A DNA stretch of 64,000 bases from Achromobacter veterisilvae (lineage in GTDB: Bacteria; Pseudomonadota; Gammaproteobacteria; Burkholderiales; Burkholderiaceae_B), in contig NZ_UFQC01000024.1 of NCBI RefSeq assembly GCF_900496975.1, positions 34,113 to 98,112 of the forward strand, in the 5' to 3' direction. Shown piece after piece: positions 19,752-29,600 of this stretch (the stretch's first letter is position 1; every line of letters begins with the position of its first letter). Position numbers and translations under genes: made by a program. The notes beneath the pieces were generated by a model. That model did no database searches. It was not told the DNA's origin and was given only the letters and a program-made list of their open reading frames with translations.

Positions 19752-21551
19752 TCAGCGGCCGATGGCGTAGGCCTGCATCAGGCGCGGCGTGGCGGCCGCG
19801 TGCAGCAGGCCGTCGGCATCGCGCGACGCCGCGGTCAGGCGGCCGACCGACCACTCGGGCACCTGTTCGATCCGGTGCCCGCGCTGGCGCAGCGCCTCGA
19901 TGACCTCGGCCCCGAAGCTGGCCTCCACCGCCAGATGCCCGGGCTTGCGGTCCCGCGGATAGAACGACGTGGGGAAATGCATGGTGTGGGACATGGGGAG
20001 GTCGATCGCTTCCTGCAGGTTCAGCCCGTGGTGCACGTGGCGCAGGAAGAACAGTAATTGCCATTGTTCCTGCTGGTCGCCGCCCGGCGTGCCGAACGCC
20101 AGGTAGGGCTTGCCGTCGCGCAGCGCCAGCGACGGCGTCAGCGTGGTGCGCGGACGCTTGCCCGGCGCCAGCGTGCCGGGCAGGCCCTCTTCCAGCCAGA
20201 ACATCTGAGCGCGGGTGTTGAGGCCGAATCCCAGTTCGGGGATCACCGGCGACGACTGGAACCATCCGCCCGACGGCGTGGCCGAGATCATGTTGCCCCA
20301 GCGGTCGATGACGTCCACGTGCGTGGTGTCGCCGCGCTTGGCGGAGGCGCGCATGTCGGCCAGCGTGGGCTCGTTGGTGGCGCTGCCGGGCGCGGAGACC
20401 TGCGACAGGCGCTCCAGCGTGTCCATGACCCGCGCCACCTGCGCCTCGAAGCCGGGCACCTGGCCGGGCAGCAGGTCCTGCGACGCCGTCTCGCCGATCA
20501 GCGCGCGGCGTTCGGCGTTGTAGGCGTCGGACAGCAGGTGGTCCAGCGGCACGTCGACGAAAGCCGGATCGCCGTAATAGGCCTCGCGGTCGGCGAAGGC
20601 CAGCTTCATGGCTTCCGTGACCCGGTGCACGAACTCGGCGCTGGTCGGGCCGACGCCGGCCAGGTCCATGTCCTTGAGCAGCGCCAGGGTCTGCAGGAAG
20701 ACCGGCCCCTGGCTCCAGGAACCGGCCTTGGCCACGGTATAGCCGTGGTAGTCGTAGGTGACCGGCGTGTCGTAGCTGGCGGACCAGCCCGCCAGGTCGT
20801 CGGCGGTGATGACGCCCCGGTGGGTGGAGCCGCTCTCGTCCATGACGTCGGTGCCGCGCGCGAACTTGTCGATTTCTTCGGCCACGAAGCCGCGGTAGAA
20901 GGCATCGCGCGCCGCCTCGATCTGGCGTTCGCGGTCCGAACCTGCGCTTTCGGCCTGCTTCAGCACGCGGGTCCAGGTGCGGGCCAGCGCCGGATTGCGG
21001 AACAGCTTGCGGGCTTCGGGCACCTTGCCGCCCGGCACGTAGACCTGGGCCGTCGTCGGCCAATGGGTCTCGAAAAAGTCCTTCAGGCCGGCGATGGTGT
21101 TGGAGATGCGCGGCATCAGCGCGTGGCCGTGCTCCGCATAATAGATAGCGGGTTCGAGCACGTCGCGCACGCGCATCGTGCCGTGGTCGCGCAATAGCTG
21201 CATCCAGGCGTCGAAGGCGCCCGGGATGACGGTGGCCAGGAGGCCGTTGCCGGGGATGAGCTTCAGGCCTTCGGCGCGGTAGCGTTCCAGCGTGGCCGCG
21301 GCCGGCGTGGTGCCTTGGCCGCACAGGACCTCGACGCGGCCGGTGCGCGCGGAATAGAACACGGCGGGCACTTCGCCGGCCGGGCCCACCAGGTGGGGCT
21401 CGACCACCTGCAGCACGAAGGCCGAGGCGACGCAGGCGTCGAAGGCATTGCCGCCGCGCTCAAGAAGCGACATGCCGGCCGCGCTGGCCAGCCAATGGGT
21501 AGAGGTCACGACACCGAAGGTGCCGAGGATTTCCGGGCGAGTCGTGAACAT
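19752..21551 (-). CDS. ggt: gamma-glutamyltransferase family protein
   Basis: N-terminal nucleophile hydrolase, 599 aa, that autocleaves before a Thr; here the site is DTTHVDVIDRWGNM, about residue 409. Downstream family blocks (SATPSGGWFQSS, GKRPRTTLTPSL, FGTPGGDQQEQWQLLF) are present. No signal peptide is visible, so it may be cytoplasmic like the YwrD-type members, unlike classical periplasmic GGT. A neighbouring gene encodes a peptide-type binding protein, which would fit use of gamma-glutamyl or other short peptides. The start is preceded by a GGGGGTGAG site supplied by the structured element upstream. Confidence 0.88.
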   Translation of the reverse strand: MFTTRPEILGTFGVVTSTHWLASAAGMSLLERGGNAFDACVASAFVLQVVEPHLVGPAGEVPAVFYSARTGRVEVLCGQGTTPAAATLERYRAEGLKLIPGNGLLATVIPGAFDAWMQLLRDHGTMRVRDVLEPAIYYAEHGHALMPRISNTIAGLKDFFETHWPTTAQVYVPGGKVPEARKLFRNPALARTWTRVLKQAESAGSDRERQIEAARDAFYRGFVAEEIDKFARGTDVMDESGSTHRGVITADDLAGWSASYDTPVTYDYHGYTVAKAGSWSQGPVFLQTLALLKDMDLAGVGPTSAEFVHRVTEAMKLAFADREAYYGDPAFVDVPLDHLLSDAYNAERRALIGETASQDLLPGQVPGFEAQVARVMDTLERLSQVSAPGSATNEPTLADMRASAKRGDTTHVDVIDRWGNMISATPSGGWFQSSPVIPELGFGLNTRAQMFWLEEGLPGTLAPGKRPRTTLTPSLALRDGKPYLAFGTPGGDQQEQWQLLFFLRHVHHGLNLQEAIDLPMSHTMHFPTSFYPRDRKPGHLAVEASFGAEVIEALRQRGHRIEQVPEWSVGRLTAASRDADGLLHAAATPRLMQAYAIGR

Positions 21552-21556
21552 GGCTC

Positions 21557-21645
21557 ACCCCCTGCCCGCTGCGCGGGCCCCGTCAAGGGGGCGATGCCCA
21601 CGGACCGGCAAAGCCGGATCCGCGGCGTCCCCGATGGGGCGCGCT
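21557..21645. repeat. hairpin-rich intergenic element in the ggt leader
   Basis: Consecutive inverted repeats occur: GCCCGC-TGC-GCGGGC (21564-21578), CCCC-N5-GGGG (21578-21590), CCGGC-AAA-GCCGG (21605-21617) and a GCGTCCCC/GGGGCGC pair (about 21624-21642). This resembles the dispersed structured elements found between genes in Burkholderiales, recalled from general knowledge. Its minus-strand end provides the ribosome binding site of ggt. Confidence 0.45.
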
Positions 21646-21714
21646 ACGTAGGTACTGTTGTTCACTTGCGCATGCGGCGCGCTGGATGGCATATCCACGT
21701 TCTACCTCACAAAA

Positions 21715-21816
21715 GGTGTCAAACATCAGGAAGGACCCCGATAGAGATACGCGGTGTCTGGCCCCCCCACGAGACGCGCGTCGATCCGCGACGGCGCTCG
21801 CCGGGTGCCAGACACC
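21715..21816. repeat. three degenerate copies of the GGTGTCWGACACC palindrome
   Basis: GGTGTCAAACATC (21715-21727), the half copy GGTGTCTGGCC (21753-21763) and GGTGCCAGACACC (21804-21816) lie between ggt and the downstream end of the binding-protein gene. They match, with one to three changes, the palindrome repeated five times at 44733-44921. Confidence 0.6.
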
Positions 21817-21829
21817 GGACCTGACTGAT

Positions 21830-23332
21830 TTACTTCTTGGCGACGGTTACGCCCTTCAGACGGATCAAACCGTCGGGATAAGGCACGAAGCCTTCCAGTT
21901 TCTTCTGCACGCCGAAGGTCCACGGCAGGTAGAACAGGTAGACGATGGGGCGCTGGTCCTGCATGGCCGCGAGCACCTGGTCGTACAGGGCGCGGCGCTT
22001 GGCGTTGTCGGATTCGGCGCGGGCGTCGTTGAGCAGCTTGTCCACGGCGGGGTCGCAGAACTTGCCGTCGTTCAGGTTGCCCTTGCAGCTCAGGTACTGG
22101 TGGATGTTGCCGCTGGGATCGACCCGGCCGGACCAGCCGCTCTGGCCCACCTCGAAATCGCCGCGGGCGAGCGAGGACTGCAGCGACGCGAACTCCACCG
22201 GACGCAAGGTGATGTCGAAGCCCGCTTCGGCGCCCATGGCCTGCACCAGTTCGAACACCTGCTGCATGGTCGTGTTGTTGCCGAAGGTGATCTCGAACTT
22301 GACGCGGTCGAAGCCGGCTTCCTTCAGCAGGGCCTGCGCCTTCTTCGGATCGCGGCCCTTGTGCTCGAAAGCGGTGTTGTAGGCGAAGCTGGCCGGCGGG
22401 AACGGCTGGTAGGCGGGCTGGAACATGCCTTCGCCGATCACCTGGTTCAGCACGTCGCGGTCGATCGCCAGGTCGAGCGCCTGGCGCACGCGCTTGTCCT
22501 TGGCCAGCGGATTGTCGGCGCGGGCGCCATTGGCCAGGTTGACCGAGATCGCCTGGAAGCCCAGGCCCGTCACCGGCGCCAGGCGCAGGTTCTTGTCGTC
22601 CTTCACGGCCTTGGCGTCGCTGGGCGCCACGCGTTCGATGATGTCCAGGTCGCCGGCGCGCAGGTTGTTCAGGCGCACCGTGTTGTCGGGGATCGGCGTG
22701 TAGACCAGGCGGTCGAAGTGGTAGTTGGCCGCATCCCAGTATTTGGGAAATTTCTCGAGCACGATGCGGTCGTTCTGCACGCGCTCCTTGAATTGGTACG
22801 GGCCCGAGCACACGGGCTTGCCGCCAGGATCCTTGTCGAACGTGGCGGGCGACATCATCATCCCGGCGCGGTCCGACAACTGCGACAGCAGCGAAGCGTC
22901 CGGCTCGGACAGGTTCAGCACGACGGTCTGGGCGTCCGGCGCATCGACGCTGGCCACCGTGGCCAGTTCGCTCTTGCGGTTGCTGTCGGGCAGGGTCCGG
23001 GCGCGGTCCAGGTTGGCCTTGACGGCCGCCGCGTTCACCGGCGTGCCGTCATGGAAGACGGCGTCCGTGCGCAGCTTGAACGTCAGCACCTTGTTGTCGG
23101 GGCTGACGGTCCAGGATTGCGCCAGTTGCGGCACGATCTTCAGGTCCGGCGTGATCTCCACCAGCTTGTCGCACAGCGAGGCGAAGACGATGCGGCCGAC
23201 GAAAGTGCGGGCGCGCACCGGGTCCAGCACATCGGGATCGTCCTGCAGGCCGATACGCAGGGTGGACTGGGCTTGCGCCAATCCGCCGGCCAGCATTCCC
23301 GCCATGGCCATGGCAAGGCAAAGTTTACGCAT
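21830..23332 (-). CDS. ABC transporter substrate-binding protein, family 5 (peptide/nickel type)
   Basis: Periplasmic binding protein of the DppA/OppA superfamily, 500 aa. It has a signal peptide ending in AQA (about residue 22) and the family signature of cluster-C proteins: YDKLVE-like start (here FASLCDKLVEITPD), LAQSWTVSPDNKVLTFKLR and FHDGTPVNAAAVKANLDR. The ATG at 23332 has a GGAG ribosome binding site. No permease or ATPase genes adjoin it, so it is an orphan or works with a transporter elsewhere. It lies downstream of the LysR/SufR-like pair and upstream of ggt on the same strand. Confidence 0.9.
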   Translation of the reverse strand: MRKLCLAMAMAGMLAGGLAQAQSTLRIGLQDDPDVLDPVRARTFVGRIVFASLCDKLVEITPDLKIVPQLAQSWTVSPDNKVLTFKLRTDAVFHDGTPVNAAAVKANLDRARTLPDSNRKSELATVASVDAPDAQTVVLNLSEPDASLLSQLSDRAGMMMSPATFDKDPGGKPVCSGPYQFKERVQNDRIVLEKFPKYWDAANYHFDRLVYTPIPDNTVRLNNLRAGDLDIIERVAPSDAKAVKDDKNLRLAPVTGLGFQAISVNLANGARADNPLAKDKRVRQALDLAIDRDVLNQVIGEGMFQPAYQPFPPASFAYNTAFEHKGRDPKKAQALLKEAGFDRVKFEITFGNNTTMQQVFELVQAMGAEAGFDITLRPVEFASLQSSLARGDFEVGQSGWSGRVDPSGNIHQYLSCKGNLNDGKFCDPAVDKLLNDARAESDNAKRRALYDQVLAAMQDQRPIVYLFYLPWTFGVQKKLEGFVPYPDGLIRLKGVTVAKK

Positions 23333-23527
23333 GAATATCTCCGTCGATTCAGGTCGGCCTGCTTCCCCGCGCGCCGCCGGCACGCCGCCCGGCATGGAGG
23401 AACAGACCCGAGCCGTGCCGCGCCGCCGGGTCCATCCCCCGCCGCGCACGTTCTTGTTGGATTCTGCGCCAGGCGCGCAGCGATTGTATAGAGCGGGGCT
23501 GTCGGAAGCCTAAATTTCCCCTGGTGG

Positions 23528-24424
23528 TCAGGGAATCCGGCAGGGCGCCGAGAAATCCACGGCGGCCCGGACCTCGTCGCGCAGCTTGCCGACCAGCGGC
23601 CGGGTGTCGTCGCGCCGGTACTGGAAGGCGTAGGGCAAGGCCGCCAGAGCGGGCTCGCAGTCCAGCAGGCGCAGGCTGCCTTCGGCCTGGAGCGCCCTGG
23701 CCCAATGGCTGGGCAGCAGCCCGACGCCGGTGCCTTCGATCAGCAGCCCGACCACCGCGCCCCAGTTGTTGCAGCACAGGCGTTCGCCGCCGGCGTGCCG
23801 GCCCGCGAGCCAGTCGTCGATGATGCGCGTGGTGCCCGCCCCCGCCGGCAGCGTCACCAGCGGCAGGCGCTCCAGCAGTTCGGGGACCATGCGGACGGCG
23901 CCGTCCAGCACGGCCGGCGAGGCGGCCCAGGAGAAGCCGGCCTGGCCGATGGGCTCGGACGCGATGCCCGGCCGCGACGAGCGGCCGGCGATCACCGCGA
24001 AATCGAGTTCGCCGTCGGCCACGCGCTGTTCCAGCACCTGGCCGATGTCCACATAGGGTTCCAGCACCAGGTCCGGATAGGCCGCGCGCACGCCCCGGAT
24101 CAGGCGGGGCAGCCAGGTCAGCGCGGTCAGTTCGCCCACCCCGAAGCGGCAGCGGCCGCGTAGCCCCGGGCTTTCCGCGAGCGAGGCCCGCACCCGCTCG
24201 GCCGCGGCCAGCAGGTCGCGCGCCTGCGGCAAGAGGCGCTGGCCGGCGTCGGTCAGCACCGCCTTGTGCCCGCTGCGGTCGAACAACGGCTGGCCAAGGG
24301 CCTCTTCAAGTTCGGCGATGCGCTTGGACAGCGAAGACACCGACAGGTGCAGGCGTTCGGCGGCCACCGCGAAACTTGCGCAGGTGGCGGCCCAGTAGAA
24401 GGCTTCGAGTTGCTTGAGGGTCAT
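23528..24424 (-). CDS. LysR family transcriptional regulator
   Basis: 298 aa. N-terminal winged helix-turn-helix: LKQLEAFYWAATCASFAVAAERLHLS, then SLSKRIAELEEALGQPLFDR, followed by a type-2 periplasmic-binding effector domain. Its ATG overlaps the stop of the SufR-like regulator (ATGA), so the two are co-translated. The binding protein and ggt that follow (196 bp downstream, same strand) are plausible targets; the effector is unknown. Confidence 0.92.
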   Translation of the reverse strand: MTLKQLEAFYWAATCASFAVAAERLHLSVSSLSKRIAELEEALGQPLFDRSGHKAVLTDAGQRLLPQARDLLAAAERVRASLAESPGLRGRCRFGVGELTALTWLPRLIRGVRAAYPDLVLEPYVDIGQVLEQRVADGELDFAVIAGRSSRPGIASEPIGQAGFSWAASPAVLDGAVRMVPELLERLPLVTLPAGAGTTRIIDDWLAGRHAGGERLCCNNWGAVVGLLIEGTGVGLLPSHWARALQAEGSLRLLDCEPALAALPYAFQYRRDDTRPLVGKLRDEVRAAVDFSAPCRIP

Positions 24425-25098
24425 GCCCGGGCGCGCCCGTCACGATCGCGCGCGCGGATCCGGTAGGCGCAGCGGCGCGCGCCCGTCAGGATGTGCTCTT
24501 CGCGATGGACCTGGACATCGTCGCCCAGCACCAGGTGGAAGAGGTCGAGTTCGCTGCGGCAAAAGCCCATACAGGCCTTGGCCGCGGAACAGATCGGGCA
24601 ATGGTTCTCGATGAAGAGGAAGTCCGCGCCCTCCTTGCGCAGTTCGGCCATATAGCCTTCCGCGCAGCGGATCTCCGCCAGGCGCTCCAGCCGGCCCTTC
24701 AGGTTCCTGGCGCCCCGCATGGCCTCGCGGTAGCTGCTCAGCATGGCGGCTTCGCGCACCTGGATCAGCTTGTCCACGCCATCGTCGCCGAATACCTGGC
24801 GTATGGCGCCGATCATCTGCACCGTCATCTCGGCATGCGTATCCGGGAAGCGGGCATGGCCGGCCTCGGTGAGGAACCAGATCTGGGTGGGCCGGCCCCG
24901 GCCGGCGCTGCGGCTTTCGGAATCGACCAGCCCGTCGGCGTGCAGGCGGGCCATCTGCTGGCGCACTGCCTCGGCCGTCACGTCCATGGCCTTCGCGATG
25001 ACCGCGACCGACTGCGGGCCGCGCGTCTTCAGGGTCATGAGCACGCGGTCCGCGGGCTGCTGCGGCCAGGCGACGGGATGGGACAGGCTGTCGGACAT
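24421..25098 (-). CDS. SufR-like winged-helix regulator with C-terminal Cys cluster
   Basis: 225 aa. The N-terminal winged helix (DRVLMTLKTRGPQSVAVIA, then DVTAEAVRQQMARLHADGLV, wing RSAGRGRPTQIWFLTEAG) is of the DeoR/ArsR-like type found in SufR. The C-terminal half has six Cys: 145, 167, 170, 176, 180 and 210, in the context ENHCPICSAAKACMGFC and RRCAYRI, which parallels the iron-sulfur ligands of SufR. No suf genes are nearby; it is co-translated with a LysR regulator instead. Iron-sulfur binding is inferred from Cys pattern. Confidence 0.78.
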   Translation of the reverse strand: MSDSLSHPVAWPQQPADRVLMTLKTRGPQSVAVIAKAMDVTAEAVRQQMARLHADGLVDSESRSAGRGRPTQIWFLTEAGHARFPDTHAEMTVQMIGAIRQVFGDDGVDKLIQVREAAMLSSYREAMRGARNLKGRLERLAEIRCAEGYMAELRKEGADFLFIENHCPICSAAKACMGFCRSELDLFHLVLGDDVQVHREEHILTGARRCAYRIRARDRDGRARA

Positions 25099-25152
25099 GG
25101 GGGAATGATGCTCCGGAGGTTTTCCTATGGTGCCACGAACGGCGGCGGCCGG

Positions 25153-26595
25153 TCAGCCCGGGGCGGCCGGGGCTTCCCCGCCCGCCTCCCAGCCGCCCCC
25201 CAGCGCCTTGTAGAGCGCGATCAGGCGGGTATAGGACTCGGTCTCCGCGACGGCGACGGCGTCCTGGGCGCGCAAAAGCGTACGCTGCGCGTCCAGCACC
25301 GTCAAATAGGGCGCGCCGCCTTCGCGGTAGCGCAGTTGCGCCAGTTCGGCCGCCCTGCCGCTGTGCGCGGCCGCCTGCGCCAGGCTGCCCAGGCGCTGCT
25401 GGGTCTGCCCGTACTCGGTCAACGCCGATTCCAGTTCCTCGACCGCGCGCAGCACGGTCTGTTCGTAGCGCGCCGCCTCCCCTTCATAGCGGGCGACCGC
25501 GCCGCGCTTGCGCGCCAGCGCCGTGGGCAGGTGGAACGCGGGCCAGTTCGCCCCGGCCGCCACGCTGAATCCCCGGCTGGCCGCCGAGCCGAAGTCCGCG
25601 CCGCGCAGCGCGATGAAGCCCAGGAATCCCCCCAGGTCGATGCGCGGGTACAGTTCCGCGACCGCCACGCCCACGTCCGCGTTGGCCGCCGCCATGCCCT
25701 GCTCGGCCGCGCGGATGTCCGGACGGCGGGACAACAAGGCGCTCACGTCGCCGATCGGCAGGCGGACATCCAGGGGGGCCAGCGGCCCGCCCGCCTCCAG
25801 TTCGCCCAGTTCCACCGGCCTCAGGCCCGCCAGCACCGCGATCCGGTACTGCGCCAGCCGCCGCGCCGCGATCTGCACCGGCACGCTGGCCTGCACGGTT
25901 TCCAGTTCGGCCCGCGCGCTCGCCAGGTCGCCTTCGTCGCCGCGGCCCGCCGATACCATGGCCTGGATGACCCGCAGGCTGTCGCGCTGGCTCGCCAGGT
26001 TGGCGCGCGCCACCGCCAGCCGCTGCTCGGCGCCGCGCAATTCGAAGTAGTTGCGCGCCACCTCGGCGGCCACCACGATGCGGGCCTGGGCGAGGTCCGC
26101 GGCCTGAACCTCGCTGCGCGCCGCCGCGCCCTCGGCCGCCCGGCGCAGGCGTCCGAAGAGGTCCAGCTCCCAGGTGGCGTCGAAGCCCGCCCGGTAGCTT
26201 TCGGCCAGGTTGCGCCGCCCCGCGGCGCCGGGGTTGGCCTGGGACAGGCTGCGCTCGTAGCCGCCGTCCAACGTGACCGCGGGCAGCCGGTCCAGCTCCT
26301 TTTCGTCCAGCGCCGCCCGCGATTCGGCCAGGCGCGCCTGCGCGATGCGGATGTCCAGGTTGCGCGCAAGCGTCAGTTCGATCAGGCGGTCCAGCCGCGG
26401 GTCCCGCAACTGTTTCCACCAGTCGCGCTGCACCCGGTCCGTGGAGAACAGGGATTGCTCGGGGCTGGCCAGGGCAACCGGCGGGGGCCGCGGCGCCTGG
26501 TAATCGGGTCCGACGGCGCAGCCGGCGGCCGCCAGCGCGGCCAGCAGCGCCGCGGCGGCGCCGCGCAGGCGCGGGTACAGGGAAAAATCGTTCAT
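25153..26595 (-). CDS. RND efflux outer-membrane lipoprotein, NodT/OprM family
   Basis: Outer-membrane channel of a tripartite efflux pump, 480 aa. A lipobox (LAAAGC, Cys ~26) is followed by VGPDYQAP, the typical NodT start. Two TolC-type repeats are visible, including DATWELDLFGRLRRA in the first and LLSRRPDIRAAEQGMAAANADVGVA in the second. It is the third gene of the pump operon, 12 bp after the RND permease gene. Confidence 0.94.
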   Translation of the reverse strand: MNDFSLYPRLRGAAAALLAALAAAGCAVGPDYQAPRPPPVALASPEQSLFSTDRVQRDWWKQLRDPRLDRLIELTLARNLDIRIAQARLAESRAALDEKELDRLPAVTLDGGYERSLSQANPGAAGRRNLAESYRAGFDATWELDLFGRLRRAAEGAAARSEVQAADLAQARIVVAAEVARNYFELRGAEQRLAVARANLASQRDSLRVIQAMVSAGRGDEGDLASARAELETVQASVPVQIAARRLAQYRIAVLAGLRPVELGELEAGGPLAPLDVRLPIGDVSALLSRRPDIRAAEQGMAAANADVGVAVAELYPRIDLGGFLGFIALRGADFGSAASRGFSVAAGANWPAFHLPTALARKRGAVARYEGEAARYEQTVLRAVEELESALTEYGQTQQRLGSLAQAAAHSGRAAELAQLRYREGGAPYLTVLDAQRTLLRAQDAVAVAETESYTRLIALYKALGGGWEAGGEAPAAPG

Positions 26596-26607
26596 GGTCG
26601 GTTCCTT

Positions 26608-29600
26608 CTAGGCGGAGACGCCGGGCGCGGCGGCGTCCTCGGCCTGCGCCAGCGCCAGTTCCCGGGCGCGCGGCGTGTCGTTCGCGGCCCGGTGGTCGCG
26701 GGCGAATACGGTGTAGACGGTGGGCAGCACGAACAGCGTGAAGAGCGTGCCCACCAGCAGGCCCACCACGATCACCAAGCCCAGGCTGTAGCGGCTGTGC
26801 GCGCCCGCGCCGGTGGCGAACAGCAGCGGGATCAGCCCCATCACCATGGCGGCGGTCGTCATCAGGATCGGGCGCAGGCGGATCCGGGCGGCCTGTTCCA
26901 TGGCGGCGCGCCGGTCCAGCCCGTGGCTGACCTGCATCTCGTTGGCGAATTCCACCATCAGGATGCCGTGCTTGCTGATCAGGCCGATCAGCGTCACCAG
27001 CCCGATCTGGGTATAGATGTTGACCGTGGCCATGCCCAGCGCCAGCGGGATCAGCGCGCCGCAGATGGACATGGGCACGCTCACCAGGATGATGAACGGA
27101 TCCCGCAGGCTTTCGTACTGCGCGGCCAGCACCAGGTAGATCACGATGATGGCGAAGATGAAGGTGACCATCAGCGCCGTCCCCTCCTGGGTGAACTGGC
27201 GCGCGTCCGACTGCCAGTCGTAGCTGAAGCCCGCGGGCAGCGCCTGCGCCTGCCGGGCCAGGAACTGCACCGCGTCGCCCATGGTGACGCCCGGCATGGG
27301 AATCGCCTGGAAGGTGGCGGCGTTGAGCTGGTTGAACTGCGTGAGCTTGTTGGGTTCAACTCCCATGGACACCGTCACGATGTTCGACAGCGGCACCTGC
27401 GCGCCGCTGGCGCTCTTGACGTAATAGCGCGCCAGCGACTCGGGCGAAATGCGCTGCTCCCGCAGGCTCTGCGGAATGACGTCATAGGAACGCCCGTCCA
27501 TGCCGAAGCGGTTGACGTAGTTTTCGCCCACCAGCACGGCCAGCGTGTCGCCGATCGCCTTCATGGTGACGCCCAGGCTGTTGGCCTTGGCCCGGTCCAC
27601 CTTCAACTGCACGACCGGATTGTTGTAGTCCAGGTCGCTGTCGACCACCATGAACAGGCCGCTCTCGCGCGCCGCCTTCTTCAGCCCTTCCATGGCCTCG
27701 TAGACCACGGGATAGTCCGAGGCGCTCATGAGGACCATCTGCACCGGCAGGCCGCCGGTGGAGCCCGGCAGGGACGGCAACTGGAAGGCGAAGATGTTGC
27801 TGCCCTCGACCTGGTTGGCCATCGATTGCATGTCGGCCTGGATTTCGTCGGCCGAACGCTTGCGGTGTTCCCAGGACACGAAGTCCACGCCGCCGATGCT
27901 GTTGGACACTCCGTCGGAGCCGTTGATCAGCCAGCGCCCGTTCTGTTCGGGCAGCGTCTTCATCACGTCGTCCCACTTCTTGCCGAACTTCTCCACGTAG
28001 TCGATGTTGGCCTGCTGCGGAGACTTGATCGCGGTCAGCACGGTGGACTGGTCCTCCACCGGAGCCAGTTCGCGCTGGGCGGCGTTGTACAGGAACGGCA
28101 GGCTGGCCAGCACCGCCACCGCGACCAGGCCGGTTACCCAGCGGTGGCGCAGCGACACGTCCAGCAAGCGGCCGTAGGCGTCGCCCAGGCGCCCGAAGAC
28201 ATGCTCGGCCCGGCGCGCCATCCAGCCCTCGGAAACGCGGCTGTCCAGCAGGAACGAGCTCATCACGGGCGACAGGGTCAGCGCGATGACGCCGGAGACG
28301 ACCACCGCGCCCGCCAGGGTGAAGGCGAATTCCTTGAACAGCGAGCCGGTCAGGCCGCCCATCAGACCGATGGGCGCATAGACCGCGGCCAGCGTGATCG
28401 TCATCGCGATCACCGGCCCGGCCACCTCGCGCGCGCCAATGAGGGCGGCGCGCACCGGCGACCTGCCCTCCTCGATGTGGCGGTGCACGTTTTCCACCAC
28501 CACGATGGCGTCGTCCACCACCAGGCCGATCGCCAGCACCATGGCCAGCAGCGTCAGCAGGTTCACGCTGAAGCCGAACAGGGCCATGATCGCCGCCCCG
28601 CCCAGCATGGACAGGGGAATGGTCACCACCGGGATCAGCACGGCGCGCAGCGATCCCAGGCACAGGAAGATCACCGCCACCACGATGGCGATGGCCTCGA
28701 TCAGCGTATGCGCCACGCCGTCGATGGACGCGCTGATGAAGCGGGCCAGTTCGAATGGCACCTGCACGCTGGTGCCCGGAGGCAGGTTCTGCTTGATGTT
28801 GGGCAGCAGCTCGTTCAGGCGCTTCACGATGACCAGCGGGTTGCCCACCGGCGTGGCGTTCAGGCCGAAATACACCGCCGGCTCGCCGTCCATCAGGCCG
28901 CTGGAATCCGTGGACGCCGCGCCCAGTTCCACCGTCGCCACGTCGCCCAGCCGCACGATGGCGTCGCCGTCACGCTTGACGACCATGTCGCGGAATTCCG
29001 CCACGTTGACCAGGTCCGTGTTGACCTGGATGTTGGACACGACGTACAGGCCCTTGGCCTGCCCCGGCGCGGCCTGCACGTTGTTCTCGCGCAGGGCGTC
29101 GGCCAGCTCGCCGGCGGAAATGCCGCGCGCGGCCATCCGGTTCGGATCCAGCCACACCCGCATGGCCAGCTTCTGCCCGCCGTACAGTTCCACGCTGGCC
29201 ACGCCGTCGATGGACGAGAGCTGCGGCTGCACCACCCGCGACAGGTAATCGGTCAGCGCGGCCAGGGACAGGGTCGAACTGGAGAATCCCACATAGGCCA
29301 CGGCGGTCGCCTCGCCGGCGGACTTCACCAGCACGGGATCGTAGACGTCCCGCGGCAGCCGGTACTTGACCTCATTGACCTTGGCCATCACCTCGGTCAT
29401 GGCCTTGTTCGAGTCGGCGTTCAGCTTCATCCGCACCGTGATCACGCTGCGCCCCTGGGTGGACGACGAAGACAGGTAGTCGATGCCTTCCACGGTGGCC
29501 ACCGACTGCGCGATGGGCTGGGTGACGAAGCCCTGCATCAGGTCGGGCGAAGCGCCCGGGTACTGCGTGGTGATCGTGATAGTGGTGCTTTCGGTCAGCG

